Shown here: piece after piece, positions 36,106 through 48,700 of the stretch
Position numbering within the stretch: position 1 is the first letter of the stretch
Layout of the letters: the number at the start of each line of letters is the position of its first letter
From: Archilochus colubris
Lineage: Eukaryota > Chordata > Aves > Apodiformes > Trochilidae
Direction of reading: 5' to 3'
Assembly (NCBI GenBank): GCA_023079485.1
Contig: CM041115.1
Location: 30,556,826-30,620,825 of the forward strand
DNA: 64,000 nucleotides
Made by a program: the position numbers and the translations under genes
The notes under the pieces: generated by a model
Seen by the model: only the letters and a program-made list of their open reading frames with translations
Told to the model about the DNA's origin: nothing
The model's database searches: none

Positions 36106-36725
36106 ACTAAAATGAGCCAGCAGTGTGCCCAGGTGGCCAAGAAGGCCAATGGCATCCTGGCCTGTATCAGGAACAGTGTGGCCAACAGGTCCAGGGAAGG
36201 GATTGTGCCCCTGTACTCAGCCCTGGTGAGGCCACAGCTCGAGTACTGTGTCCAGTTCTGGGCCCCTCAGTTCAGGAAGGAGACTGAGGTGCTGGAGCAG
36301 ATCCAGAGAAGAGCAAGGAGGCTGTGAAGGGATCCAGCACAAGTCCTGTGAGGAAGGGCTGAGGGAGCTGGGGGTGTTCAGTCTGGAGAAGAGGAGGCTC
36401 AGGGGAGACCTCATCACTCTCTACAACTCCCTGAAAGGAGGAGGGAGGCAGGGGGGGATCAGTCTCTTCTCCCAGGCAGCTCTCAGTAAGACAAGAGGGC
36501 ATGGACTTAAGCTCTGCCAGGGGAGGGTTAGGCTGGATATTAGGAAGAAATTCTTTACAGAGAGGGTGATCAGACATTGAAATGGGCTGCCCAAGGAACA
36601 TTCTCTGTCCCTGAAGGTTTTTAAGAAGAGACTGATGTGGCACCCAGTGCCACATGGCAATACCATGGCAATAGTGGATTAACGGTTGGACTTGATGATT
36701 TCAGAGGTCCTTTCCAACCCGATTG
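36106..36725 (+). mobile_element. CR1 LINE fragment ending in an ATTCT array
   Basis: It runs from ATGAGCCAGCAGTGTGCCC through [20 protein letters not shown] (frame at 36049-36327) and [20 protein letters not shown] (36248-36580) to TCCTTTCCAACCCGATTGATT. One frameshift lies between the two reading frames, near 36325. The body is close to the copies at 19981 and 24472 but in the opposite orientation. Its tail passes directly into the pentanucleotide array. Confidence 0.93.
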
Positions 36726-36825
36726 ATTCTATTCTATTCTATTCTATTCTATTCTATTCTATTCTATTCTATTCTATTCTATTCTATTCTATTCTATTCT
36801 ATTCTACTCTATTCTATTCTATTTT
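36726..36825 (+). repeat. (ATTCT)n microsatellite, 20 units
   Basis: There are twenty consecutive 5-bp units, all ATTCT except one ACTCT (36806-36810) and a terminal ATTTT. The array starts exactly at the 3' terminus of the CR1 at 36106-36725, where a CR1 tail normally has a few ATTCTATG-like octamers. It therefore probably arose from the element's own tail. Confidence 0.97.
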
Positions 36826-37779
36826 ATTCAAATGTTTTCTTACAAAAGTACAGAATTAATGTGAACACCTCACAGCAGAGGACTGATGCTCAGTGTAAAG
36901 GCAGAAATTAATTTTAGGACCAGAAGCAAAGTACTTGGAGGCCTTTCCTCTCTCTGTAGTCCCAGAAACATGGTAAGCAACAAGGAATTTGGGGTTTTTT
37001 TTGGTGCTGTAAATATTCCTGATAATAAACTGGAGGCTCAGAAGAGCATACAATGTTAGTTGCAACTCCCACCTTGCTCTTCCATAGATGGAGTTCTGCA
37101 GAGTTAAGGGGTAGAATAAGGACCTGACACAAGCAGAGGAAGAAATAGCTAGCACATGAAACACCTGAAGTAGCAGAGGTACAACAATTAGAACTGTTTA
37201 TTGGATGACATGCAATTTATGAGCTTTTCACTTGAAGCAAGACAATTATTTTAAAGCCTCTGACAAGGGTAACTCATGCTAGGCAATATAAGAGAAAATA
37301 AACTGTAAGTGCTGGTGCCCTGTTTCATCAGTTTCCATTTTGTCTTGAGGTACATTTCTTGACTGCCCGCCAGAAAAAAGCAGACACCTTCATTAGGTAC
37401 CTGGAATATTATAATAATCTCTTCTGATTATTCCAGTTTTAGGAACACAACACAAGGGTAAAGAATGCAGAACAACTGTTTGATATCTGAATTGTAATAA
37501 CTGAGCAGTACATCTGTGACAATAACTGAGCACATCTGTGACAAACACATTTACAGTATCATGTGCACTGACCTCTGCCTCTGCAAAGATTAGTGTTCAT
37601 TGTGGATCAAGAAGGACTTTAATTTTTTTTTTCAAATGAAATTATCATGCAAATTCCTAATTATTTCAAAAGACTTATCATCATAGCACAGGAGGTTTAA
37701 TTTACAGCTAAATCACAGAACGCTATACAGTTTTGACTTCCACATAATTCAATTGAGAAGTGATACAGCATCACCTTAC

Positions 37780-37969
37780 CTGTTGTGCCCTAGCCCAAAA
37801 TATATCTTCTAAAAAAGTGGCAAACCCTTCACTTATCCACTCCTCAGTCCAATCACGAGCACCAATAGCCAATCCAAACCAAGCATGAGCAATTTCATGG
37901 CACAGACGTGTTCCACAGAGATGGCTCCCTCCTGGTAATACACTCTGCGACAGGAAGATGATGTGTGGG
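37780..37969 (-). CDS. AOPEP: AOPEP exon with the HEXXH zinc-binding site
   Basis: This 190-bp coding exon encodes 63 whole codons plus one leading base that completes a serine codon split by the upstream intron. The peptide contains the M1 metallopeptidase signature: HEIAH, then 18 residues, then the third zinc ligand Glu (in WISEGFATFLED). In the family the two His and the distal Glu bind zinc, and the Glu inside HEIAH activates water to remove N-terminal residues from peptides. Flanking motifs such as LCGTRLCHEIAHAWFGL and ARDWTEEW match aminopeptidase O rather than LTA4H or aminopeptidase B, as I recall those proteins. On the minus strand the acceptor is TTGTGCAG and the donor is CAACAG|GTAAGG (phase 0). 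The frame continues into the exon at 32680-32574 (AQQ|LSHD). This exon alone carries the complete metal site. Confidence 0.95.
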
Positions 37970-39381
37970 CTGCACAATAGGAATGAGTGATAAAACACAT
38001 TATTGACCTGTTATAACATGCATGGAATGGACATAATAATGTATAAGGTTTATTAGCCTTGTCAGTCTGTTATTGCTACATGCATGCTAGATCATGACTG
38101 ATAACTTATCACTCAGGTGCTTTTAGGAATTAGATTGTACTTTATCGTTAATTGGCAGAGAATCAAAATAAAAATTCTGCCAAGAAGCTGTTTTATATTC
38201 AACCGTCAAACAGCTATTACGTGTAAGAAGTAACTTAAACCAAAATTTTATATTTTTCAAATTACAAGACTGATTTACTTCAATAGAAGCATTTATTTAT
38301 AATCCGGGATAATAAAATATGAGCATCTGGGAACACAGGCAGCAATTATTTATCAGTTAAATGATCAAAACTGGAAATAAAGCAGAAATATTTTATAAAG
38401 AAAACAAATCACTATCCAAATGTAACTAGAGCCATGTAAAGCACACAATGTGATTGTTAAAACTTAAACCAAGTATGAATGATACCATCTGGTGATCAGA
38501 GTTGATAATTTCTGCAAATGAAGAGGAAGAACATCCTTTACCACAAGCACAGAAATGAAAAGGAGGTTTGCTATTCACTAATAGCTGCTTTGCATAACAG
38601 AGAACAGTCCAATCTATACATATTCTCCTTTGCACTCACGTACTGCAAGAAGAAATAGGGGGGAAAATTTATTAAATAATACCTTGCTAGTGAAAACACT
38701 GCATTGTGAAATACTGCAGTACTCAACTCCCTGTTCTGCTGTAAGGCAACTTCTGCTTTGCTTATAGACGTTAAAGACGTTAACAGATTTCAAAAGTTAC
38801 ATACTTTTAAAATTAAGTACATTGAGGAAATAGAAGAATTAAGCCCTCTGACTAACATGTAAGGCATTAACAAGGCACTGTGCCACAGATGGGCAAAAAC
38901 CAAGACCACCACCTGCTGAGTACTTCTGCACTGTCTCCATCCATAATCTGCATTTCAACTGTTTTTTCAACTCCATCCAGTTAGAAAGGAAATTAAGCGT
39001 AATGGTAATACCTTCAAGGCTACAGGTCTTTCAAACTAAGTCCAGCCTCCCAAGCATGGGAGGGGAGTGCATGGCCTTAAGACATTTCCAAGAGCCAAAT
39101 ATTATTCATCAGTGTTCCGAAGAACTTCCCCACCCTCCCTACCCTTCCGTTGGAAATGTTAGAACACCCACAGTTTTCTTGCAAACAGTTGAATGTCTGG
39201 AACTGAGACCACAAAGCATGATACTTACTTAAACACAAAAACCAAGTCAATAACCATCTCTTTATAAAATAATAATAATCACCCAGCAAATACAGTTAAC
39301 ATATTTCAATCAGCTAGCATTTTAAGAAACAACATAACAAATTAAATAAATAGAGGAATCAAGTCAAGGAGAACAAAGCAA

Positions 39382-39404
39382 GAAAAAAAAAAAAAAAAAA
39401 AAAA
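39382..39404 (+). repeat. Poly-A run
   Basis: This is a run of about 22 A bases. A nine-G run follows some 60 bp later (near 39462). No transposon body was recognised upstream. Confidence 0.85.
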
Positions 39405-42400
39405 GCAGCTCTCCAAATCTTTGCCAAAAGCAATTCTGATTAAGAGAAGTGAGAGAAGGAGGGGGGGGGAAAGTGTAAGATCAGAAGCTGCTGAACGCGA
39501 TGAAGCTTTTGTTATAAGGCCCCTGATGAGAAGATTAACTGAAGCTTCAGGGGTATTACTTTGGCCAGTTGTAAGTAAATGACCCCTAACTGTGGCATGT
39601 GTACAGTGCTGCAAAGAAAAACCACAGAAACAGACCAAGTAAATAACATTCCAGACATACTACTAGCATTGTTTTGTCCATTTGGTTAAGAAAAACAAAG
39701 GTACCTTCATGGCTTCTAAACATGTTTTAACAGGGGTTTTTTTCAGGCCTTCTAAGCAGCATTTTAAGTCTACTGTAGATAAATACACAGTAGAAGTAAA
39801 GACTTTATTTCCTTCTTTTTTTCAGTCACTTAAATAATAGAAATGCCGCATTTGGACAACCTTCTCCTTTATGGAAGGATTACTAATCACTTCGCTGAGG
39901 AAAATTTAGATGTGTTAAATTTTGGCCAAAAAATAAGAATACAACTTTCTACAAGGTCAAAAAATAAGATTATGTGCTGCAGCAGAATTTTATTTTAGGG
40001 TCTGGGTACAGCCTGCAACTTTGTTTCCTAAGAATGCCTTAAAGGATTCCTTTCATTTTGTTTGCCCTTAACAAGCGAGTGTACCTCCAACTCAGAGCCT
40101 CACATATTGACACAAAAGCCCAAGCTCCAATTTATCTTGAGTGATTTTATCAAAGACTGAATATGTTTCTGCAGTATGTCCAGCATCTATAGTTCGGGGA
40201 GTATGTTTGATTCTACATACACATTCCATAGTATGTTCGGGGAGAATTTTGACTCTACATAGTAGTTTAAAATACTGATTCTCTGTTTCCAATAAGTTTG
40301 AATTCCAGAAACTCCTTCCACCTCTACTGATACGAACTAAATCTGCATTTTTTAATATCATCTATAATATGAAATGTTATTTATTGCACGTGGCTAATAT
40401 TAGTGCAGTTCCTAAAACACTCAATAATTCAAGAACGTGTCTATGTAAAAATAAGATAATCAGGATGATGATTAAATTGCAATAGCAAATTTATTTTTTT
40501 TTTAACAAAATAGGAATTTGGCCCTCCTACCATCCATTTGATTTACTAGGAACAATTCATAAGGCTTTTGTGTGCTTTCATTGGACTTGAAAGGGAAAGA
40601 AATCCACTCATACACTAGGAATGGACAAAGGTGATTCACCCTAACAATCACATCAAGACCTGACATGGTAGGTGCAGCTTACAAATGCCTCTAGCTGATG
40701 CATGGCCCAAGTTTCTAAAGCAGGCCAGAACAGGCTGGCTGGATGTGGTAAGGAAGGTGGAAAACCTCTACCAGCTAGCAAAAACTCCACCAGTCTTTCT
40801 CAGGAAGTTGGATGAGTTCCCAATAGCTCTTACAGAAAAAGAATTTAATGACTTGTTTTTAACAAGTACACACTTGGTTACACTTTTAAAGCAAAAGTTA
40901 CTATTCTCACCAGAATCACACCCTCACAAGCCAGATATTTGCATAATTTGACTGAAAGAAGGAGCAAGTTGCCTCTCCAAGTCTAATTTCAGTTAAATGA
41001 AATCCCAACACTACAATTATGATACAAATTCATAAGAAAGAAAAGCTGAGCCCCAAAGGGAAAAAAAAATTTTTGTGTAAAAGGCCAAAGGGTCCTTACA
41101 TAACTCTAACCATATTAATAAATTATCTCCTTAACAAATAAAAAGTTTCCCATGTGTCTGAGAGCTCAGAACAGTAATGTGACCAGCTGAGGGACCAAAT
41201 CTCTGAAAGCAATTTTGCAAGAGCTTTTTCTCCAAACTTATGAATTAGATGCAGATGCCTTGTTCATAGGCTGTAGCAGTGTGCTGTCTTTGGCTGCTCA
41301 TGCATAATCAGTTGAGAAACGTAACACAAACTCAAGACAAATGTACATGCATTAACTTAAGTACACATTTAAACTAGGAACATCAAGCTCATTTCTAACA
41401 GACTTGTTCCATTCCTCTTGAAGCAGAGGTCTTTCCCTCTTAACACACATGGATTTGCAGATACATTACCTTTTGTATTTATTGAATTAACAGAGCCTGC
41501 GACATATTAGCTTGAAAATTAAGCTTCTGGAGACAAAAGCAGCAGCCAAAATCACTATTACAAATGGAATATATATGATAAGCTATATTTTTCATGATTA
41601 CATAGTATTCCACATCCTACTTATCTTTTCCTATTTAGAAAAAGTAATCAGCTGGTAAATGGGTTGGACAGTTATTGCTCTTACAGAAAAGACCCACTTA
41701 AACATGTAGAACGGAACAGTGGAAATTGCTCTAAAATATTTTAATAGAAACACATTACACTGAGATTTCAGGAGTACTGGAATTTGAGAAAGTTAGTCAG
41801 TTAAATGGCAGCCCTTAGCTGTTTGTGCAGTATCTCATACATTGCCTTCAGCCTATATTATTCCAGTGATTCAAAGAACAGTATTAGCATATTGTCTGTG
41901 GTATATACATCAGATTTCAAATGATAGCTTAATTTATCTTTGAGGACTCTTGTGCCATTGGTCTGCAGATACAAGAATACACAATATCTGCTTACCCAGC
42001 ATTCTGGTATAAGTTACAGTTCAGTACTGAGAGAACTACAGATACAACCTTTTTTAATTTCCTTGGCTTGTAGTGTATCAGAAACTCAACTTTACGTGCA
42101 GATGCAGTTGCAGAGAAAGGAACTCACAGGTAAAATACTCTGATCATTATTCCAGAAATAATGGAAACTTCAAAAATTTTTCCTATCACCATACTGGGAA
42201 ACCAGTAAGTTGACTGGAATTTACAGTTGAAAGTAATTCTAGAACAAATCACTAACTTTTTACTCCATAACTCATGCAACAGTGCAGTAGGATAGCCAAT
42301 AGAGAAGGAAAACCAATCCCTGTGTGCTGGAAATATGATAGTATCAGCCACCTCAGCGCAGCAAATCAGCATTTCAGATTTGAGTTGAGCACCCAATTAA

Positions 42401-45400
42401 AGATGTCAACACTATGGAGTAGCAGTAGCCACTCCTTGAACTGGAAGACAACCAGTAGAGTTTTGCCTATTTTGCAGTAACAAGCCAGTTAGGATGTGTA
42501 TGGTGAAACCCTCTCAGAACAAACTCTAGTGCTATACAACAGTAAAGTTGGTACTCAGCATAGAATGGAAGAAATTATACAGTTAGCAGAAAAAAAAAAA
42601 ATAGCCTAAGCTCAAACAGCTGCTACACCCACAACTGGGCTTGTACAACTTTTGACATTTTTCAGTATCTCCAGTCCCATACTGCATCAAGCGAACAGAC
42701 TTGAAGTTAAAACCTGCATAAAAAGACAGTATGTAGTTATCACATAAAACTGTGACATACAGCACTTTCCAACGTCTTTGGACTTTCAAGTCAACTTTTT
42801 ATTTAATTTGTCCAGATATTATTCATATAAGAAATTTTATAAATTTTCTTCAGATTCCAAAAATGCTCTGGACCTTTATGATGAAAAAAATAAACTAAAC
42901 CACATTGAAAATATTTGCAACAGTTGACAAATGCAATGTTTACATGCCAGGAGACCTTGTTTTGTAAAAGAATCAATCATACTGACCGGAACAAAAATAC
43001 ATATGTTTTATGTGCTTTAAAAAATAGGCAAAGAATCTAATGCTCTTGCACATAATATCAGATCAACCTAAAGGAAAATGTATCAACTCATCTCATTCCA
43101 CATATTTCAATTCTCTTAACTTTATGTTCACAAAAAAAACCAAACAACTGATACATCCTTTCATGTATATATCATAGTGTGCCTGAAACATTTACATCCA
43201 TGGAAGGTCAAAGTAGTAAAAAATCTCCAGAACATCAATATTATTCTTCAAGAATAAAAGGACAATAAAAGTCAATAAGCAAATAAAACTACTGAATTTT
43301 TTTTTCTTTTAAAACTACAACAATGGGAACCAATGACATATAGGGTGATACTTCTCTGAATACCATCGGACAACCAATCCCCAAAGTGGGGTTAATATTT
43401 CATATTTTTATCTAAGATGACTTCAAGTATAAAATGCACAGGCACACCTGCTAAAACAAGGTTTGTATCTAGTTGCCTAATAAAATGAACATCTAGCCAA
43501 CAGGAAACATTCTGGAGATTCAAATTTTTGTGCTAGTTCCACAAAAAATATTCTTAATTATTTTCTAATTTTTTTCTGAAGCTTGGTCTATTTTGAATTT
43601 CGCACTTTCCACTGGAGCTTAGTACCTCTGTTCTCCATCATCTAACGTATACAACTTTAAAATGCTGGACTTGAGACTATCACTTCTCACAGAAGGGTTA
43701 CAAACATTTCCCTAGATCCACCTCTCAAGAGCACACCACAAGATGAACAATAATGCAACAAATCTCCTTAAATAATGCTGTCTTTTCCTCTATCACACAG
43801 AGCACACACATTGACAATGTTAAGACCAAAAAAAATTCAGTTGGATTTTACAAAAATTAATGAAAAGACTTAGTTGTGGCTGATGTTCTGCTGCAGTCAT
43901 ACCACGGTAATAAATCCTGCTTCAAATGTTCTAACTTGGCATGTAAAAAAAGAAGGAAAGAAAGGATGTTGTATTTTATATGTTGATTTCAGTCTGATGT
44001 CTGGGAACCAAGTATTGCCAGTGAGCTAACCCAACCTGGTAATAAGCTCATTAGGAACTAGAGGTAACATGACCAGTCAAGAGTCAACCCGAGAAGAACT
44101 GTGGAGTTGAGGACTTATTCATCAGTTGACCTCTGATGCCCCCAGGATGCCTAACTGAAGCTCTAGCTCAGTTCTTTTTTATCTTACATTTTCTGTATCA
44201 TAAGAGGAACTGACAGGGAATTTTTTTTATTTTTTTTGAGCTTTCCTGATATTGTTTCCTAATGTATTATATAAGTCCAACAATAGCTAATAATTTAGAA
44301 ACTTCAGCACTCCCCAGATTTGCGACAGGCAGCAAGTTGCCTGCTTCTGTACAGGCAGTAAAGGTGAAGAAAAGAAGGAATTACAGATTCGAAACCTCAG
44401 CTCCCATCAAGATGTCTTAGGCAGATTTGTTTGAAACCTCATGCTCAAATAATCACAAAGTAATGGAATTCTCTTAAAAAAAACAAATTAGACAATATCT
44501 CATTGTAACAAATGTCTACAATACTCTAAAAAATCTTTCAAAGAGAAAAACCTTTAGGACTAAAGTTTTTCATGCTGTATATCACAGAATTAATTTTTCA
44601 TGTTTAACTGATTTAATTACCTGGTTTAGGAGTAAGTGCAAGTAAAGAGACTTCAAGATATAAAAGAACATATTGCACCCTTAAAGAACACATTCTCTAT
44701 TTGATGGAGCTCAATCTTTAACGTTCAAATTTCACACACAATTACTTCCTAAAAAGTACTGACGCTGCTAACATTTAAAAAAATTATGAATCAATGACAT
44801 AAAATTTCAGATTCCTTACAAGATATTCATGGAACAAAGCTGCATTGTTTCATGGCAGGTGTTTCCAAATAAGTCTTACAAGCTACAAAACTCTTTTCTT
44901 ATTTCTTATCTTTTTTGCTTATTTCTTTCATTCTTAAATGTAAGACATATCAGAAGTCAATCTAGACTGATTCAGTTGGAGAAAAAAAAAAACACAACCG
45001 AGAAAATAAAAATATTTCTATTTCAGAGCTAGGGGAAATATTGTGTTTCTGTTAACTTCAGTAAGAACTTAATATACTTATATAAATGTAGCATTTGGTT
45101 TACATTTTGGATTTTCTAAATTCCAAATTTCATATCAGACTTTTACCAAATTTATCTGAGAGTTTCAAAATGTTAGAAGACCTCCAGATGAAGAAAAAAA
45201 AATTTAAAAATGGTTATACTGTCAACCATTGGATAATGGTTAATAACAAATAATAGTGCGGAAAGTCTCTATTAGAATCACAAATTTATGTTCTTTCTTT
45301 CTCATTTAAAATTAATTATAAGATTGACACAATTAAGGGAAAGAAGACCATGTGGAAGGACCTTAACAAGCTTGAGAGGTGGTAGCAGCAGGGAAATGAA

Positions 45401-45649
45401 ATCTGCTTGAAGGCAGAAGTGTTTTTTATTAAATCTCTATGAACTACAGTTAGAGTAGCATTCCAAACAAATCTAAGGAATGCTCTTGTTTTTTAGAGAC
45501 TCCTATAAGAAATACTTCACCTGCAGCCTGAAAAAACTCCAGATATATCCCTGCATCATTCAGGAAAATCCCAAACATTACTGCAGGAGAGAGCACTACA
45601 AATCCCTAGTATGAAGAAAAGATAAACAAGGAAAAAAAAACCATCACAG

Positions 45650-45728
45650 GTTTTGTGGTGAGGTTTGTTTTGGTTTTTTGTTTTGGTTTGGTTGGTTGCT
45701 TGGTTGTTTGGTTGTCTGGTTGTTTTTT
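45650..45728 (+). repeat. G/T-rich low-complexity tract
   Basis: This holds about 80 bp of TTTGG, TTGG and TTGTTTGG units (for example GGTTGGTTGCTTGGTTGTTT), similar in style to the tract at 4216-4393 but without long G-runs. Confidence 0.88.
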
Positions 45729-48700
45729 AATATCAGAGCTTCTCAAATCCTTAAAGAGGAGAAGATGAAATTCTTTACTTTTTCAGTTCTTATCCAATAC
45801 ATCCTTGCTTCCTGTGCCAACTATGAATGTAGGAGCAAACAATGAGATGAAGCTAATTATCCAATTTGCATGTGATCTAGTATTTGCCCATATGCAGTAT
45901 CACCCACAATTCTTGTTTTTAAGAACTGGTATCTAGAAATATATTTGCTGAAATCTTTCACTTTACTTACAAGAATGGGTGCAAATCCAACATTCTCAAG
46001 GCTATTTTGATTTTCAACATCCCTGATAAAACACATTATTTCTACTATGTGCTATGCTCTGTATGCACAAATGTTACAACACCCTGCATGTTCATCTTAA
46101 ACATGGCTCGGCTAACAGAAAATTAACTAGCTAGTCATCCATTACCTGCTTTTCTTATTTTGTCATCTATAAACAGTATGTAAACTGATATAAAATGCAT
46201 GCCTTCATTTTATTGAATGAGGAGCCAATGTTTCTTGTTACATTGATTAAGAAGATACATGTTGTCAGACAAAAAAAGTGAACATAGAATAAAATGTAAT
46301 GGCTTTAAAAATATTTCTTAGTTTATTCTGCGCAGCTGCTATACAAGCCTTCTTTTTTTGTATGTGTCAGTCAATAAGATATCTGTTGTGCTTTTGTACA
46401 AAGAACAAAGATGCCTTTATCAATTCTCAGAAGTCCGTAGGACAAACCATTCATGCTGTCAAACCCCCTAAAGCCCTTTCAGCAAATAATTAAATCCATC
46501 AGTGACAAATGTCAACATACTAATTTGTTAAATACTGAACAATAGCAACATTCAGAAGAGGTGCCTCATTTCATGTTATATCAGCCCTTCAATTTGTAAC
46601 AACTTTATGGCAGCCCACATATCATGCAATACTAAACAGAACAGCATTATAATTTTTAAAACTAGAACAATCTGCTCTCCTTACAATAAATGCTTAATAG
46701 TTCAACAAAACTGTAAACAAAATCTTTTGTGAACGACAACCTCTTCAAAATGCATAATTTTTCCTCCTTTTTGGAAGATTATTTCCAAGTAAAACTACAC
46801 ACAAGTGCAAATTCTCTTTCACACACAGTCACATTTATTGTGCTGGTGGAAAAATAAGATTAAATTACATCATATTCAGTGACAGAAAAGCTTCAGTGTG
46901 TCTAAGAATTACTTTATCCACTATACAGGACATGCTTATTGTTGAATCATATGGCAAAGTGGTAATTCAGCTGAAAGTAGCTAGTGTGCATGTGGATTCC
47001 TTTAATTATCACACAAAGAGAGCTAGCCATTGTTATTGGATCACATAGCAATGGACAGAGTAATTGAAAACAGAGAGCATAATTGGAAAATATGTTAATG
47101 TCTTCCAAGGCCTAATTTAGGGCTCTGAAAAATTTGATCAGTAATACGCATCTTTCTTTTGCTGACCAATTAGTTATCTTCAAGAAGGCTAACAAGACTA
47201 TTCAGATTTCCATATTAGCTTTAACTCAGTATTCATCACTACCAAGCTGTCATATGAAAAATATATTCCTGTCAGTTAACTCCCTTACACTTGACAGGAT
47301 AACTCTGTCAACAGATACAACAAATAAGAAAGAAAATTCTAGCAAATTCACTGTTCTCTATCTTTACATTTAAAGATCTTTACATCTTTACATTTAAAAA
47401 CACTACCTTAAATTTCACCTTCAAAAAATTTACACAGAAGGTAACAAATTTTCACATAATCTTAATATGCTTGAGATTCTAAAATTATGTTATAAATAAA
47501 GAAAAATTGATCTTTATAAATAACAGTGCAGGATCGTACCATGAATGACACAGATTAAATTACTATGACATCACCGTTCAATTTCATTATTTAAAATTAG
47601 ACTTAAAAGTAAAAATTATTATAAACTTGTAATACCTAAGCAAACAGTCACCTCCTCTGTTAAAGAGAGGCATACTTTATGCAATAGCACCCTTCTGTCC
47701 TACTTGGAACCACTCAGTGTATCCTACTTGTCCTTCTCATCTTCCTAAGGACAAAGCACTCATAATATGCTTTCCTCCATCAGTTTCACCGGTTTAACTC
47801 TCAGTCGTTATCATGAGATTCTTACTAGTCCTAAAGCAAATGCCCAACAGGAACAAACTGGTGGAAAGCAGGAATATGTGCAGAGAAAATTCATATGATA
47901 TTATTAAGACTGCAATGTGTCAGCCCTTGGAAAAATGAAAAATTATGTTTCTAATTTCCAGTCAAATACGATAATCTCCAACCAATTAGATGCTAATTTT
48001 TATAGGATAAGTTAATATTTTGACAGCAGTCTGAACAATTCTGTAGTTCCACAGTTCGCCTTTTCCAAAAAAACCCACCTACTTCTTCCTAGTAAGCGTG
48101 ACCAGAAGAAATCTATGCCAGAAATTCAGTAATTGAAACATAAAATAAGCAAAATCTATGTTTAACCCCATTAAAATTTTAGGTTTTGATGGTAGCATCA
48201 ACACACTTTGGAAAGCATGAGGGTTTTTAGTTTCTTTTTAAAATTTTTTTTTTTTTTAATTTCTTTTTAAGTTTTCTTTTAAAAATTTTCTTTTGAAAAT
48301 TAAACAATACTGTAATTATTCTAATGGAACAGATGGAAGGAGAATTCAGATAAAATTGTTTTGAAAGTACAGCTTATCTAGTTTAATATATACGAAGAGT
48401 TCTAATAGTAACTTTACTCACTCGAGTATGAAAACCATCTTGTGCCATTCAAAGAACTTACTTTCCTATGAAAAATCTTTTTAAAAAAAATCTTTAAACT
48501 TGACAATATACAAATTCACTTTTGAAAAGAAGAATTATCATTTTTATTTTGAATGTGGGAGAACAGACACAAGGGTGACATGACTATTCTTAAGATACAG
48601 AATTCTGGTTTTAATTCTTTCCCTCACACATCAATGAATAAACATAAGGATGCAGAATAATTTAGAGATGACAGACACATCACAGGAAGCTCCTCTGTAT

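Larger units (their letters stand above)
32681..37779 (-). other. AOPEP: AOPEP intron packed with CR1 elements
   Basis: This 5.1-kb phase 0 intron is mostly retrotransposon: sense-strand CR1 fragments at 33205-33945, 34085-34679 with 35047-35986, and 36106-36725, plus an antisense CR1 (34680-35046) inserted in the second. A pentanucleotide ATTCT array follows the last one. An imperfect tandem duplication of an AATAACTGAGCA unit occurs near 37496-37545. The interval 36830-37779 otherwise shows nothing I can name. Confidence 0.88.

Noticed and set aside
40685..40951. 88-codon plus-strand ORF
   Set aside because: It has no recognised motif and no conserved-looking context, and it lies in intronic DNA opposite to AOPEP. 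It is treated as chance.
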